A stretch of 64,000 nt of DNA, taken from assembly GCF_005938125.1 (NCBI RefSeq), contig NZ_VCQN01000005.1, positions 62,001-126,000 on the forward strand, written 5' to 3'. Within the stretch, counting starts at the first letter, position 1. Each line of letters starts with the position of its first letter. Both the position numbers and the translations under genes were made by a program. The DNA comes from Bacillus sp. BHET2 (GTDB taxonomy: Bacteria > Bacillota > Bacilli > Bacillales > Bacillaceae_B). The notes under the pieces are model-generated. The model did not search any database and had not been told where the DNA came from. It worked only from the letters and a program-made list of their open reading frames with translations. This document shows positions 43,698 to 52,384 of the stretch, in pieces.

Positions 43698-44954
43698 ATG
43701 AAGGAGACAATGAAACACGCATTTTACAAAAAAATAATAGCCTTGATGGCTCTATTCATTTTTCAGGTCATCGCTGTACTCATGCTTGAAAAACCCTGGA
43801 ACGTCATCTTTACCCTCCTTTCAGTCACAGTGGGAGTAGTGGTCCTCATCTTTCTGTTGAAAGAGGGGAAGACGTTTATGGTTAGCCATAGAAAATTATT
43901 GGAAGAAGAAAACCAGCTTTCCACCCTTCTTCATGCCCTGCCTGACTTCGCTTGCTTCAAGGACGGAGAAGGACGCTGGTTGAAGGTCAATCAATTTGGC
44001 AGAAAGCTGTATGACTTAGAGGAAATCGATTATGTAGGAAAGACAGACAGGGATCTTGCGAAGCTAGTCCCCTTCTTTAAAGACGCCTTAGACTACTGTA
44101 TCGACTCCGATGAAGAGACTTGGAAAGTAAGACAGGTGACTAGAGGTGAAGAAGGTTTCTACCTCCCAAATGGTGAATATAAGACCTTTGATGTCATTAA
44201 AGTTCCATTGTTTCATTCAAACCATTCGAGAAAAGGGCTAGTCATCATCGGACGGGATATCTCCCAGCAGAAAATAGCCGAAGAAATGCTATTGCGAAAA
44301 GAGAAGCTCTCGGTTGTCGGGGAACTTGCAGCTGGTATTGCCCATGAAATCAGGAATCCCCTTACAAGTATCAAGGGATTTATTCAACTGTTGGAAGAAA
44401 ATGAGCATGTATCGGACCATTACCTTTCTGTAATGTCCTCTGAGATGGACCGGATCAATCAGATTGTCGGGGAATTACTCATTTTATCCAAACCTCAAAT
44501 GAGAGAATACAAGCTCTTTGATATGAGTGAGGTACTCCGATATGTCATCAAGGTGATGGGGCATGAAGCCCTTCTCAAAGGGATTACATTAAACGTTCAA
44601 GTGCCATCTTCCCCTATGCATGTATGCGGGGATAAGAATCAATGCATCCAAGTATTCATTAATATTTTGAAAAATGCCATTGAATCTATGGAGGAGGGTG
44701 ACATTGATGTTGACTGGGTCATTCGGAGCAATACTCTCACCATTTCAATCCAGGACCATGGAGTAGGAATTCCTCCCGACCGATTAAAGAAACTGGGGGA
44801 ACCGTTCTTTACCTTGAAAGAGAAAGGAATGGGACTCGGTCTGACCATTAGCCAGAAAATCATCGAAGACCATAAAGGGTCCCTTCTTATTGAGTCAGAG
44901 GAAGATGAAGGAACGCGAGTGGAAGTCACCTTTCCAGTGGAGCATAAGCAGTAA
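43698..44954 (+). CDS. Membrane sensor histidine kinase (sporulation-kinase type, orphan)
   Basis: The protein has 418 residues: two TM helices (about residues 10-60), a PAS domain (LHALPDFACFKDGEGRWLKVN and following), then HisKA with GELAAGIAHEIRNPLTSIKGF (phosphorylatable His) and an HATPase domain with N-box IFINILKNAIES, DHGVGIPP and GMGLGLTISQKI. The HEIRNPLTSIKGF form is typical of KinA-E kinases that feed Spo0F. No response regulator gene adjoins it. An sda-like gene lies 1.7 kb downstream. The start is ATG 43698 after GGGTGA. Confidence 0.88.
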   Translation: MKETMKHAFYKKIIALMALFIFQVIAVLMLEKPWNVIFTLLSVTVGVVVLIFLLKEGKTFMVSHRKLLEEENQLSTLLHALPDFACFKDGEGRWLKVNQFGRKLYDLEEIDYVGKTDRDLAKLVPFFKDALDYCIDSDEETWKVRQVTRGEEGFYLPNGEYKTFDVIKVPLFHSNHSRKGLVIIGRDISQQKIAEEMLLRKEKLSVVGELAAGIAHEIRNPLTSIKGFIQLLEENEHVSDHYLSVMSSEMDRINQIVGELLILSKPQMREYKLFDMSEVLRYVIKVMGHEALLKGITLNVQVPSSPMHVCGDKNQCIQVFINILKNAIESMEEGDIDVDWVIRSNTLTISIQDHGVGIPPDRLKKLGEPFFTLKEKGMGLGLTISQKIIEDHKGSLLIESEEDEGTRVEVTFPVEHKQ

Positions 44955-44959
44955 TAAAC

Positions 44960-44998
44960 AAAGAAACCCAGGTTCGGATTCGAACCTGGGTTTCTTTA
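44960..44998. terminator. Bidirectional terminator between kinase and YjiH genes
   Basis: A perfect 17-bp inverted repeat (AAAGAAACCCAGGTTCG and complement) with a 4-nt loop, flanked by A/T runs. Confidence 0.9.
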
Positions 44999-45001
44999 TC
45001 G

Positions 45002-46363
45002 TTAAAAGATCATATGAGCAATCGCCACAATCACAAGTAACGTTAAGAATGTACGTTGCAAGAAGATGATGACTAAATCTTTAAAACTAACCGGGATCTT
45101 GGACCCAAGTAGCAGTCCACCAACTTCAGACATGTAAATTAATTGTGTAACAGATAAACAAGCAATCACGAAGCGTGTCAACTCACTCTCGATTCCAGAT
45201 CCAAAGATCGCTGGAAGGAACATATCAGCAAAGCCGACAAGAATGGACCGGGATGCTTCTGTTGCTTCAGGAATTTGAAGAAGTTCAAGAATCGGAATAA
45301 GCGGCATACCGATGTATTCGAAAAACTTCGTATTCTCCGCTACAATCAGAGCCGTTGTACCGATCGCCATAACGATTGGAGCAACACCCATCCACATGTC
45401 CAGTACATTCTTCATTCCGTCAGTGATGAACTTAGATGCGCTGTTATTATTCTTCGCCTGGACAAGGGCTTGCTCATATCCGTAACCAACACGACTATAC
45501 CCTTTCGGAATCACTTCCATCGTGTTCTTGCCTTCTTGTCCGTTATAGTAGGTGTCAGGCTTACGGGATAAAGGCGGGATTCGTGGCAGCACAATAGCTG
45601 CAAGAAGCCCAGCGATGGCTACTGTGATATAGAAAGGAATGAAATATTCACCAAGTCCGACTTCTGAAATGACAACCAGACAGAAGGTGATGGACACAAC
45701 AGAGAAGGTCGTACCGATAACCGCAGCTTCCTTCTTCGTATAATACCCTTCTTCATATTGCTTGCTTGTCAGGAGTACCCCGATCGTTCCGTCACCTAAC
45801 CAGGAAGCCAGACAATCGATGGAAGAACGCCCCGGAAGGCCAAATACTGGACGCATAATTTTTGTTAGAAGGGCACCGAATAATTCCAGTAAACCAAAAT
45901 TCAATAATAATGGAAGAAATAGTCCTGCAAATAAAAATACAGAGAATAAAATCGTAAGAAGGCCATCAGGATTCAACAGAAGACCACCCGTGGCATCTGA
46001 CCAAACCCATTCAGGTCCTAATTTAAATAATGTCATAACAGCAAATATGGCCCCTACCACTCTTACAACGGCCCATACAGGTCTTACATCAAATAAACTG
46101 GTGAAAAACGGTGATTTTTCAATGAAGTCTGGATGCATGAGCTTTGTGATGAACGTTCCAATCACAGTAAGGATGATCAATCCTGTCATAATTGCGGGGA
46201 CATAGCTTCCAATCCAATCCTGGAGAAGCCCCGATAAGACCGCAATTGGAATCGTAATTCCGTCTTTCCCCGGAATTGGTATCATAAATAGAAAAACTCC
46301 CAAAAGGGAAGGGATGATAAATCGTAAATGACTGGTTAGTGTAAAGCGATGTTGTTGATTCAT
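45002..46363 (-). CDS. YjiH-family nucleoside-recognition (Gate domain) membrane protein
   Basis: This 453-residue protein has about ten TM helices. SLLGVFLFMIPI near the start, GLPGRSSIDCLASWLGDGTIG, KKEAAVIGTTFSVVSITF, and FADMFLPAIFGSGIESELTRF match the YjiH family with a nucleoside-transporter Gate domain. A transport role is likely; the substrate is unknown. A promoter and a strong cre-like site lie upstream. Confidence 0.88.
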   Translation of the reverse strand: MNQQHRFTLTSHLRFIIPSLLGVFLFMIPIPGKDGITIPIAVLSGLLQDWIGSYVPAIMTGLIILTVIGTFITKLMHPDFIEKSPFFTSLFDVRPVWAVVRVVGAIFAVMTLFKLGPEWVWSDATGGLLLNPDGLLTILFSVFLFAGLFLPLLLNFGLLELFGALLTKIMRPVFGLPGRSSIDCLASWLGDGTIGVLLTSKQYEEGYYTKKEAAVIGTTFSVVSITFCLVVISEVGLGEYFIPFYITVAIAGLLAAIVLPRIPPLSRKPDTYYNGQEGKNTMEVIPKGYSRVGYGYEQALVQAKNNNSASKFITDGMKNVLDMWMGVAPIVMAIGTTALIVAENTKFFEYIGMPLIPILELLQIPEATEASRSILVGFADMFLPAIFGSGIESELTRFVIACLSVTQLIYMSEVGGLLLGSKIPVSFKDLVIIFLQRTFLTLLVIVAIAHMIF

Positions 46364-46501
46364 AAATTCACCTCAGAAGTAGTTGTACGGAAAATGAAAC
46401 ATTATTCATTCTAATGCATACATATAAAATTGTCCATAGTAAGTTCCGGGAAGGGGGATTATGTATTCCTCAGTAGGTATTCCCGAAGGGTATGAAAGTG
46501 A

Positions 46502-46559
46502 AACATAAAGTTTAAATAAAAAATTTTCAAATAGTGTACACTGGAAGAAAGCGCTATCT
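46502..46559 (-). promoter_or_regulatory. Promoter and CcpA (cre) site upstream of the YjiH gene
   Basis: On the minus strand TTGAAA (46525-46530) and TATGTT (46502-46507) are 17 bp apart. AGAAAGCGCTATCT (46546-46559, plus strand) matches 13 of 14 positions of the cre consensus TGWAARCGYTWNCW. Its place upstream of the -35 is typical of CcpA activation rather than repression; the target gene could also be sda on the other side. Confidence 0.55.
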
Positions 46560-46702
46560 TTCTATTTTACATAAGTTTTTTAAAAGTTCAAATAGTAGTA
46601 AAAAAAGTTGAAAAATAAATTATTTATTTCGAAAATAAGGTTTATCGTTTGTTTATGAGGGTATTAAGAATTCATACCTTGGAGAGTCAGGAGTTGTAAG
46701 CG

Positions 46703-46834
46703 ATGACATCTTTAACAAAGCTAACAGAAGAGCAATTAGCTAATGTCTATCAACTAGCTCAGGAAGAAGGATTGGAAGAAGAATTTATTGAAATGCTAGA
46801 AGGGGAACTAGAGAGAAGGGACATCGTCAGGTAG
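46703..46834 (+). CDS. sda: Sporulation histidine kinase inhibitor Sda
   Basis: This 43-residue protein has the Sda pattern L-x-x-E-x-L-x-x-x-Y-x-x-A, then L-x-x-x-F-I-E-x-L-E-x-E-L-x-R-R (seen as LTEEQLANVYQLAQEEGL and EFIEMLEGELERR). Sda is a helical hairpin that binds the HisKA domain of KinA/KinB and blocks sporulation when replication is disturbed. ATG 46703 follows AGGAG, and a terminator is 42 bp downstream. I see no clear DnaA boxes in its leader. The upstream 140 bp are very AT-rich. Confidence 0.87.
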   Translation: MTSLTKLTEEQLANVYQLAQEEGLEEEFIEMLEGELERRDIVR

Positions 46835-46875
46835 AATATAATCGACTATATAAATAATGATTTCCATACATAACG

Positions 46876-46902
46876 GCTGGTCTCATCTGAGATCAGCTTT
46901 TT
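46876..46902 (+). terminator. Terminator of sda
   Basis: GCTGGTCTCA / TGAGATCAGC stem (one G-U) with a 2-nt centre is followed by six T residues. Confidence 0.85.
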
Positions 46903-46916
46903 TATTACTGCAAGCA

Positions 46917-46944
46917 AAAGCGCCGTCAAAGTTGATGGCGCTTT
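46917..46944 (-). terminator. Terminator of the AtoE-like gene
   Basis: AAAGCGCC / GGCGCTTT stem with a 12-nt loop, followed by TTTGC on the minus strand. Confidence 0.75.
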
Positions 46945-46954
46945 GCATTTTCTA

Positions 46955-48268
46955 TTATAAGAATAATAACCCTAAGGAAATGACGACCCCACTGATGATG
47001 AGGATAATCACACAATAGCCCATGATATCCTTTGCCTTTAATCCAGCAATAGCTAACGCTGGCAATGCCCAGAACGGCTGGATCAAGTTGGTCCAGGCAT
47101 CTCCCCACGCAACAGCCATAGCCGTCTTGGCTACAGAAGCATCAAGGGTTTGGGCGGCATCGAGCATAATGGGAGCCTGAACGGCCCACTGCCCCCCGCC
47201 AGAAGGGACAAAGAAATTCACAATTCCTGCACTAAGGAAGGCAAAGAAATAAAAGGTCATATCATTTGAGATCGATACAAAGGCTTCACTCATGACAACA
47301 GCAAGTCCAGATGCTGTCATCATCCCCATGATTCCTGCATAGAAAGGGAATTGAATGACAATTCCGCTTGCCCCCTTGATCGCTTCTTGTACACTCGCAA
47401 GAAAGCGCTTGGGAGTACCGTGGAAAAGAATACCGAGAAATAAAAATAAAAAGTTCACGATATCTAAATTAATGGCAAACCCATTTTGTACAAAGTAGGA
47501 GAACAAAAAGGCAATCCCGAGCACTCCGACAATAATCGATAAGATCATACTGTTTTCAAGTCGATCAGCAGGTGTCAACGTTTCTTTCTCAAGAGTGGAA
47601 GCCGTCTCATGAAAGATAGAAGGATCCACGGTAATCGTTTCTTCCTTAGAAGGCATTAACATTCTGTTCGCAAATGGAAGGATGATAAATAATGCTAAGA
47701 CAATGATGAGTGTTGATGTGGCAAAAATGGTCTCGCTTGTAGAAATGACACCAATCATATCCTGAAACGGGTGACCCTCCGTCGCGATTGACAATGGGAT
47801 GGAACCGGAAAATCCCGCATGCCAGACCACAAATCCAGAATAAGCACTTGCAATCAACAAGCGATAATCGACGCCTTTTACCCGTTTTGCCAATTCCTTA
47901 GCAAATAATGCACCGATCACAAGGCCAAAACCCCAGTTGATCCAGCTTGCAATCATGGACACAACGGTCACGATCACAATCGCCGACCCAGGTGACTTAG
48001 CAAAAGAAGCGAGAAAGCCAAGGAATCGCTTAAATAACGGACTGCTCGCCAGTACATACCCTGTTACCAGGACGAGAACCATCTGCATGGAAAAGGCAAG
48101 AAGGCTCCAGAAGCCATTCCCCCAATACTGAACCATCTCGAGACTCGTGCTTTCGGTAAAAATAAGTCCAAAACCAAATACGGCCAGTGTTAAAATGACA
48201 ACGAATAAAAATGGATCAGGCAAATAACGCTGCATGATTCTGTTTGATAATGAAATAACTGCTTTCAT
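46955..48268 (-). CDS. AtoE-family short-chain fatty acid transporter
   Basis: This 437-residue membrane protein has family motifs RYLPDPFLFVVILT, YWGNGFWSLLAFSMQMVLVLVTG, SWINWGFGLVIGALFAKE, and NFFVPSGGGQWAVQAPIM with WGDAWTNLIQPFWALP near the C-terminus. AtoE proteins take up butyrate, acetoacetate and similar acids. An imperfect cre-like sequence, TGAAAACCCTTTCA, lies at 48322-48335 upstream (13 of 14, but the central CG is lost). Confidence 0.9.
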   Translation of the reverse strand: MKAVISLSNRIMQRYLPDPFLFVVILTLAVFGFGLIFTESTSLEMVQYWGNGFWSLLAFSMQMVLVLVTGYVLASSPLFKRFLGFLASFAKSPGSAIVIVTVVSMIASWINWGFGLVIGALFAKELAKRVKGVDYRLLIASAYSGFVVWHAGFSGSIPLSIATEGHPFQDMIGVISTSETIFATSTLIIVLALFIILPFANRMLMPSKEETITVDPSIFHETASTLEKETLTPADRLENSMILSIIVGVLGIAFLFSYFVQNGFAINLDIVNFLFLFLGILFHGTPKRFLASVQEAIKGASGIVIQFPFYAGIMGMMTASGLAVVMSEAFVSISNDMTFYFFAFLSAGIVNFFVPSGGGQWAVQAPIMLDAAQTLDASVAKTAMAVAWGDAWTNLIQPFWALPALAIAGLKAKDIMGYCVIILIISGVVISLGLLFL

Positions 48269-48363
48269 TTTTCTCCCCCTTTAAAAAATCTCCATCCTCC
48301 CTATTCTTCTATAACAAAAGGTGAAAACCCTTTCATTCGAATGGGGAAATTGATAGTAACGAA

Positions 48364-48401
48364 AAAAGCGCCTGCCTCATAAACAAGAGGACAGGCGCTT
48401 T
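48364..48401 (-). terminator. Terminator of the BCCT transporter gene
   Basis: AAAGCGCCTG / CAGGCGCTTT stem with further pairing (TCCTC / GAGGCA) and a T run on the minus strand. Confidence 0.85.
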
Positions 48402-48403
48402 GA

Positions 48404-49921
48404 TCATTTTTTTGTTGGACGGGACTTCCCTTTCAGTTCGCTTCGGAGCAGCCTGAATAAGGTCACACACATCAGAATAAGAATAATGGTGAATGGCAAG
48501 GCGGAGACGAGGGAAGCGGTCTGTAATCCTTCGAGTCCACTGGATAGGAGCAACACAGCTGCAATCGCTGCAATGAGCACTCCCCAGACAATTTTCACTA
48601 CCATTGGAGGATTCAAGCTTCCCCCCGTTGTCATACTGCTTAATATAAACGTAGCCGAATCTGCCGAAGTAATCAAAAATGTAAAGATCAATAAGATGGA
48701 AATGACGGACAAAGCCATTGTGAAGGGAAGTTCCCCATAAGTTGTAAACAAGGCGCTTGTGACATCTTTGTTTACCCCTTCAGCAATCGAGGTGCCATTA
48801 AATAAGTCAAGGTGAAGTGCTGTTCCACCAAAGACAGCAATCCACATAAGCGCGATCAGCGGGGGAACAACCAGGACACCGATGATAAATTCCCTTATCG
48901 TTCTTCCCCTTGATACACGGGCAATGAATGCCCCTACAAATGGAGACCAAGCGATGACCCATGCCCAATAGAAGATGGTCCAATCCTGTACCCATGTGCC
49001 TCCCTGGTAAGGGGTCAGCCGCAAACTATAACGGATGAAATTAGAAATATAGTCACCTACTCCAAGAGTGAATGTGTTTAGTATAAATACCGTCGGGCCG
49101 ACAATAAATACAAATAGCATTAAAAGAAGGGCTAAGGATAAATTTAGATTACTGAGCCACTTGATCCCTTTATCGAGGCCGGTCGTCGAGGAAGCTAAAT
49201 ATAGGAGAAGTAAAATGAACACAATCACAAGTTGAGACAGCGTTCCGTTACTAATTCCAAATACGGAATTCAAGCCTCCGTTGATCTGGAGGATCCCTAA
49301 CCCCAGTGAAGTGGCTACCCCCATGACGGTTGCAATGACAGCCAGAATATCAATAGTATTCTTAATTCCTTGTGCACGCTTCCCCGGACCGATCATAGGA
49401 GACAGGGAGGTGGATACGAGTCCATTCTCACCCTTTCTAAATTGAAAATACGCAATGATTAGTCCAACAATCGTAAAGACTGACCACTGACTGATGCCCC
49501 AATGGAAGAAGGAATACCCCATTGCAAGACGTGCAGCCTCTTCTGTTTGTGGCTCCACTCCCGGAATCGGGGTCTCAAAGAAATGACTCATTGGTTCTGC
49601 GATTCCCCAGAAAACAAGGCCTATCCCGAACCCGGCCGAGAATAACATGCCAATCCAGGTGAAGAAAGGATATTGCGGACGTTCATCATCCTTTCCTAAA
49701 CGGATTTTTCCATATTTACTTCCCATAAGGAATATAAGGAATAGCACGAAGAAAAACACAGCGGTGAGATAAAACCATCCAAACGAATAGGTGGTAAAAC
49801 TGAAGGCTGCGTTTGCCCCTGTAGCAAAAAGTTTTGGGAAAACAGCCCCAAACACAACTAAAATGGACACAATAATAGCGGAAATCCAAAACACTTTGTT
49901 CAAATATGTACGATTACTCAT
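48404..49921 (-). CDS. BCCT-family betaine/choline/carnitine transporter (OpuD-like)
   Basis: This 505-residue, 12-TM transporter has AGFGIGLVFWGIAEPMSHF (glycine motif; Phe replaces the usual Met), YSFFHWGISQWSVFTIVGL and WTIFYWAWVIAWSPFVGAFIARVSRGRT. It imports compatible solutes such as glycine betaine against osmotic stress. The start is ATG 49921 behind CAGGAGGG; a 49-residue upstream extension has no membrane logic and is rejected. Confidence 0.93.
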   Translation of the reverse strand: MSNRTYLNKVFWISAIIVSILVVFGAVFPKLFATGANAAFSFTTYSFGWFYLTAVFFFVLFLIFLMGSKYGKIRLGKDDERPQYPFFTWIGMLFSAGFGIGLVFWGIAEPMSHFFETPIPGVEPQTEEAARLAMGYSFFHWGISQWSVFTIVGLIIAYFQFRKGENGLVSTSLSPMIGPGKRAQGIKNTIDILAVIATVMGVATSLGLGILQINGGLNSVFGISNGTLSQLVIVFILLLLYLASSTTGLDKGIKWLSNLNLSLALLLMLFVFIVGPTVFILNTFTLGVGDYISNFIRYSLRLTPYQGGTWVQDWTIFYWAWVIAWSPFVGAFIARVSRGRTIREFIIGVLVVPPLIALMWIAVFGGTALHLDLFNGTSIAEGVNKDVTSALFTTYGELPFTMALSVISILLIFTFLITSADSATFILSSMTTGGSLNPPMVVKIVWGVLIAAIAAVLLLSSGLEGLQTASLVSALPFTIILILMCVTLFRLLRSELKGKSRPTKK

Positions 49922-50085
49922 GAATAAACCCTCCTGACATAGTAGACGACAAATGTACTCTTTATTTTCATACCCTATTTCTCCCAGGGTATTCATAAGG
50001 GGGAGGGGATTCAGTACAAAGGGATAAATGTTTCGTGATACAATGGCTAAATTAAGAATATTCAACAACAGGAAGGTGACCAGGT

Positions 50086-50955
50086 ATGATTACAAGCATC
50101 ACAACAGATATGGACGGTACGTTATTAAATGAACATCAGGAAATCAGTAAAGCCAATAAGCAAGCCATCTTGGATGCGCAACAACAGGGAATAGAAGTCA
50201 TGGTTGCCACAGGCAGATCCTATGAAGAAGCCCGATATGTCATACAGGAAGCAGGTATCTCCTGCGATATCATTTGTGCCAATGGGGCCGAAGTCCGAAA
50301 TAAAAAGGGTGAAATCGTCTATCAGGCCGAAATTGATACAGCACGGGCGAAGGAAATAACAGCTGTCTTAAATGAAACCGGTATTTATTTTGAAATCTAT
50401 ACGGATCAAGGTACGTATACTGAAAACTATGAGATGGGGATTGAACTTATTGTTGATATCTTCACTACAGCTAATTCAAATGTTTCCGAAGAGCAGGTGA
50501 GACAAGCAGCCAAGGAACGATTTGAGAAGGGTCAAATCAAGCTAGTGGAAGATTACAACGGATTACTCGAGGATTCTTCAAAGCTTGTCTACAAGTTCCT
50601 TGTTTTCTCCTTCAATGAGAAGCAATTAACAGAGGCAAACAAGAAATTAACCGAACTATCCGGCATAGCAATCAGTTCATCGGGTAAAGAAAACCTAGAA
50701 GTAAATAGTGTAGATGCACAAAAAGGAGTCGCACTAGAGAAGCTCTTGAATGACAAGAGGCTGTCAGTGGAAAATGCCATGGCAATGGGTGACAATCTTA
50801 ATGACCTATCTATGATGAAAGTAGTCGGGAGACCGGTAGCCATGGGGAATGCCCTGGAAAAGGTGAAAGAATTCTGCCCATTCATCACGGCAACCAACAA
50901 GGAAGACGGGGTCGCAAAGGCGATACAGGAGGCCATTCAACAGCCTGCAACGTAA
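50086..50955 (+). CDS. Cof-type HAD phosphatase
   Basis: This 289-residue HAD type IIB hydrolase has motif I TDMDGTLLNEHQEIS, motif II VATGRSYEEA, the large C2 cap, and motif III/IV KGVALEKLL with AMGDNLNDLSMM and GRPVAMGNA. It likely dephosphorylates sugar phosphates or cofactors; the substrate is not predictable. It is divergent from the BCCT gene. Confidence 0.9.
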   Translation: MITSITTDMDGTLLNEHQEISKANKQAILDAQQQGIEVMVATGRSYEEARYVIQEAGISCDIICANGAEVRNKKGEIVYQAEIDTARAKEITAVLNETGIYFEIYTDQGTYTENYEMGIELIVDIFTTANSNVSEEQVRQAAKERFEKGQIKLVEDYNGLLEDSSKLVYKFLVFSFNEKQLTEANKKLTELSGIAISSSGKENLEVNSVDAQKGVALEKLLNDKRLSVENAMAMGDNLNDLSMMKVVGRPVAMGNALEKVKEFCPFITATNKEDGVAKAIQEAIQQPAT

Positions 50956-51012
50956 TGAGAAGTGTGTCTGTTGTCCATACTGGTTAAAAAAGTGTATAAG
51001 GGAGCTAAAGAA

Positions 51013-52107
51013 ATGAGAAAACGTAAAAATCCAATTGGGTTCTTCATCGTCAGTCTTAGCTTGCTGCTTAGTGCATGCTCAACCGGACAGCCAGATGTGC
51101 AACAAGAAGAAAGTGAATCCGTTACCAAGCCGAGTGTCGAAAGTACAGTGATTGCCCAGAATCTATCCATCCCCTGGTCAATCCAAAAATGGAATGATGT
51201 TTTCTATATTACACAGAGAACCGGTGGCATCGTTGAAATAAAGGATGGAAAAAAATCTGTTATAAAAACCAGTCTTTCAAAGCCTTTATCGGATCGACCT
51301 GAAGCGGGACTACTTGGTTTTGTACTTCACCCGGACTTCAACTCCAATCAGCAGGCATATGCTTATTATACGTATGATGACGAGGGCACCCCCTATAACA
51401 GGGTAGTCGTATTGAAACGAATGGCAAGCCAATGGACAGAGGAAAAAGTGCTGTTGGACCAAATTCCAAGTGGTCAATTTCATCACGGTGGCAGGCTTGA
51501 CGTGGGTCCCGACGATAAGCTTTACATTACAGCAGGGGATGCCACCAAGCAGGACAAGGCTCAAGACCTCGCTTACCTAGGTGGGAAAATTCTTCGGATG
51601 AATCTTGATGGTGGGATTCCACAGGATAATCCCTTTAAGGACTCATACGTATACAGCTACGGGCACCGTAATCCCCAAGGACTCGTCTGGAATCAGGACG
51701 GGGACCTGTATGAAACTGAACACGGTCCGAATGGATTTGATGAAGTCAACCTGATTAAGGCAGGTAACAATTATGGCTGGCCGAAGATTACAGGAGATGA
51801 AAAGGGGGAGTCGTTGATTTCCCCACTTGCCCATTCAGGACAGCCTTCATGGGCCCCCTCAGGAATGGATAGGTGGAAACGTGATCTAGTCTTTGCGTCT
51901 CTCGCTGGTCAAAGTGTGAAGCGATTTGACACAGAAACCAAGAAAGTATCCGATGTACTGACCGGTTTTGGCAGGATCCGAGATGTGCTGGTAGAGGGGG
52001 ATACCCTTTACTTTGTAACGAATAACACCGATGGGCGCGGCATACCCCGTGAGAATGATGATACGTTGTATAAAGTGGATTTGAAGTCACTGACAATGGA
52101 AGAGTAA
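51013..52107 (+). CDS. PQQ-type sugar dehydrogenase lipoprotein
   Basis: The 364-residue precursor has a lipoprotein signal peptide ending in LLLSACSTG (lipidated Cys about residue 22). The rest is a six-bladed propeller of the soluble glucose/aldose dehydrogenase family: PEAGLLGFVLHPDF, FHHGGRLDVGPDDKLYITAGD, SYGHRNPQGLVW and EHGPNGFDEVNLIKAGNNYGWP. It oxidises aldoses at the outer membrane face if PQQ is supplied; no pqq genes are visible. The start is ATG 51013 behind AAGGGAG. Confidence 0.9.
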   Translation: MRKRKNPIGFFIVSLSLLLSACSTGQPDVQQEESESVTKPSVESTVIAQNLSIPWSIQKWNDVFYITQRTGGIVEIKDGKKSVIKTSLSKPLSDRPEAGLLGFVLHPDFNSNQQAYAYYTYDDEGTPYNRVVVLKRMASQWTEEKVLLDQIPSGQFHHGGRLDVGPDDKLYITAGDATKQDKAQDLAYLGGKILRMNLDGGIPQDNPFKDSYVYSYGHRNPQGLVWNQDGDLYETEHGPNGFDEVNLIKAGNNYGWPKITGDEKGESLISPLAHSGQPSWAPSGMDRWKRDLVFASLAGQSVKRFDTETKKVSDVLTGFGRIRDVLVEGDTLYFVTNNTDGRGIPRENDDTLYKVDLKSLTMEE

Positions 52108-52113
52108 AAGGAG

Positions 52114-52145
52114 AAAACCTTCTTCATTTAATGGAGGGAGGTTTT
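52114..52145 (+). terminator. Weak terminator after the PQQ dehydrogenase gene
   Basis: AAAACCT / AGGTTTT stem with an 18-nt loop. Only a short T run follows, so efficiency is doubtful. Confidence 0.45.
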
Positions 52146-52160
52146 ATATCTAAAAAAAAT

Positions 52161-52180
52161 AACACGCAACAAAGCGTGTT
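52161..52180 (-). terminator. Terminator of the holin-like toxin gene
   Basis: AACACGC / GCGTGTT stem with a 6-nt loop is followed by ATTTTTTT on the minus strand; it overlaps the last codon of the small gene. Confidence 0.85.
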
Positions 52181-52277
52181 ATGAATTCTTATTTTCATCA
52201 TTGTCTTTATATTTAAGAATCGCAATCACAAACATTCCAAAGCTGAGCATCAGAGATAGTACTTCGAATGTATTCAT
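52179..52277 (-). CDS. Putative holin-like toxin (type I toxin-antitoxin family)
   Basis: This 32-residue peptide begins MNTFEVLSLMLSFGMFVIAI, one hydrophobic helix starting with the T-F-E-x-L-x-L-M pattern of the small holin-like (Hol_Tox/TxpA-BsrG type) toxins of Firmicutes, followed by a charged tail. ATG 52277 has AGGAGGAG six bases upstream. A terminator follows directly. Type I toxins are paired with an antisense RNA; one would have to run on the plus strand here, but I could not identify its promoter. Confidence 0.7.
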   Translation of the reverse strand: MNTFEVLSLMLSFGMFVIAILKYKDNDENKNS

Positions 52278-52340
52278 ATACATCTCCTCCTTACTCTAAG
52301 GTTTTCCGGATCCGAGATTGTCCTATACTCTTTAGGAAAG

Positions 52341-52383
52341 AAAAAACATGAAACCTTTGTGGATTACGGTTTCATGTTTTTTT
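52341..52383 (-). terminator. Terminator of the nucleoside hydrolase gene
   Basis: AAAACATGAAACC / GGTTTCATGTTTT stem with an 11-nt loop and T run; directly after the stop at 52385. Confidence 0.88.
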
Positions 52384-52384
52384 C

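Noticed and set aside
48322..48335. cre-like TGAAAACCCTTTCA upstream of the AtoE-like gene
   Set aside because: It matches 13 of 14 positions, but the central CG essential for CcpA binding is CC, so it is not called as a feature.
49922..50068. 49-residue N-terminal extension of the BCCT transporter
   Set aside because: It lacks a ribosome binding site, while the internal ATG at 49921 has CAGGAGGG and matches the usual transporter start.
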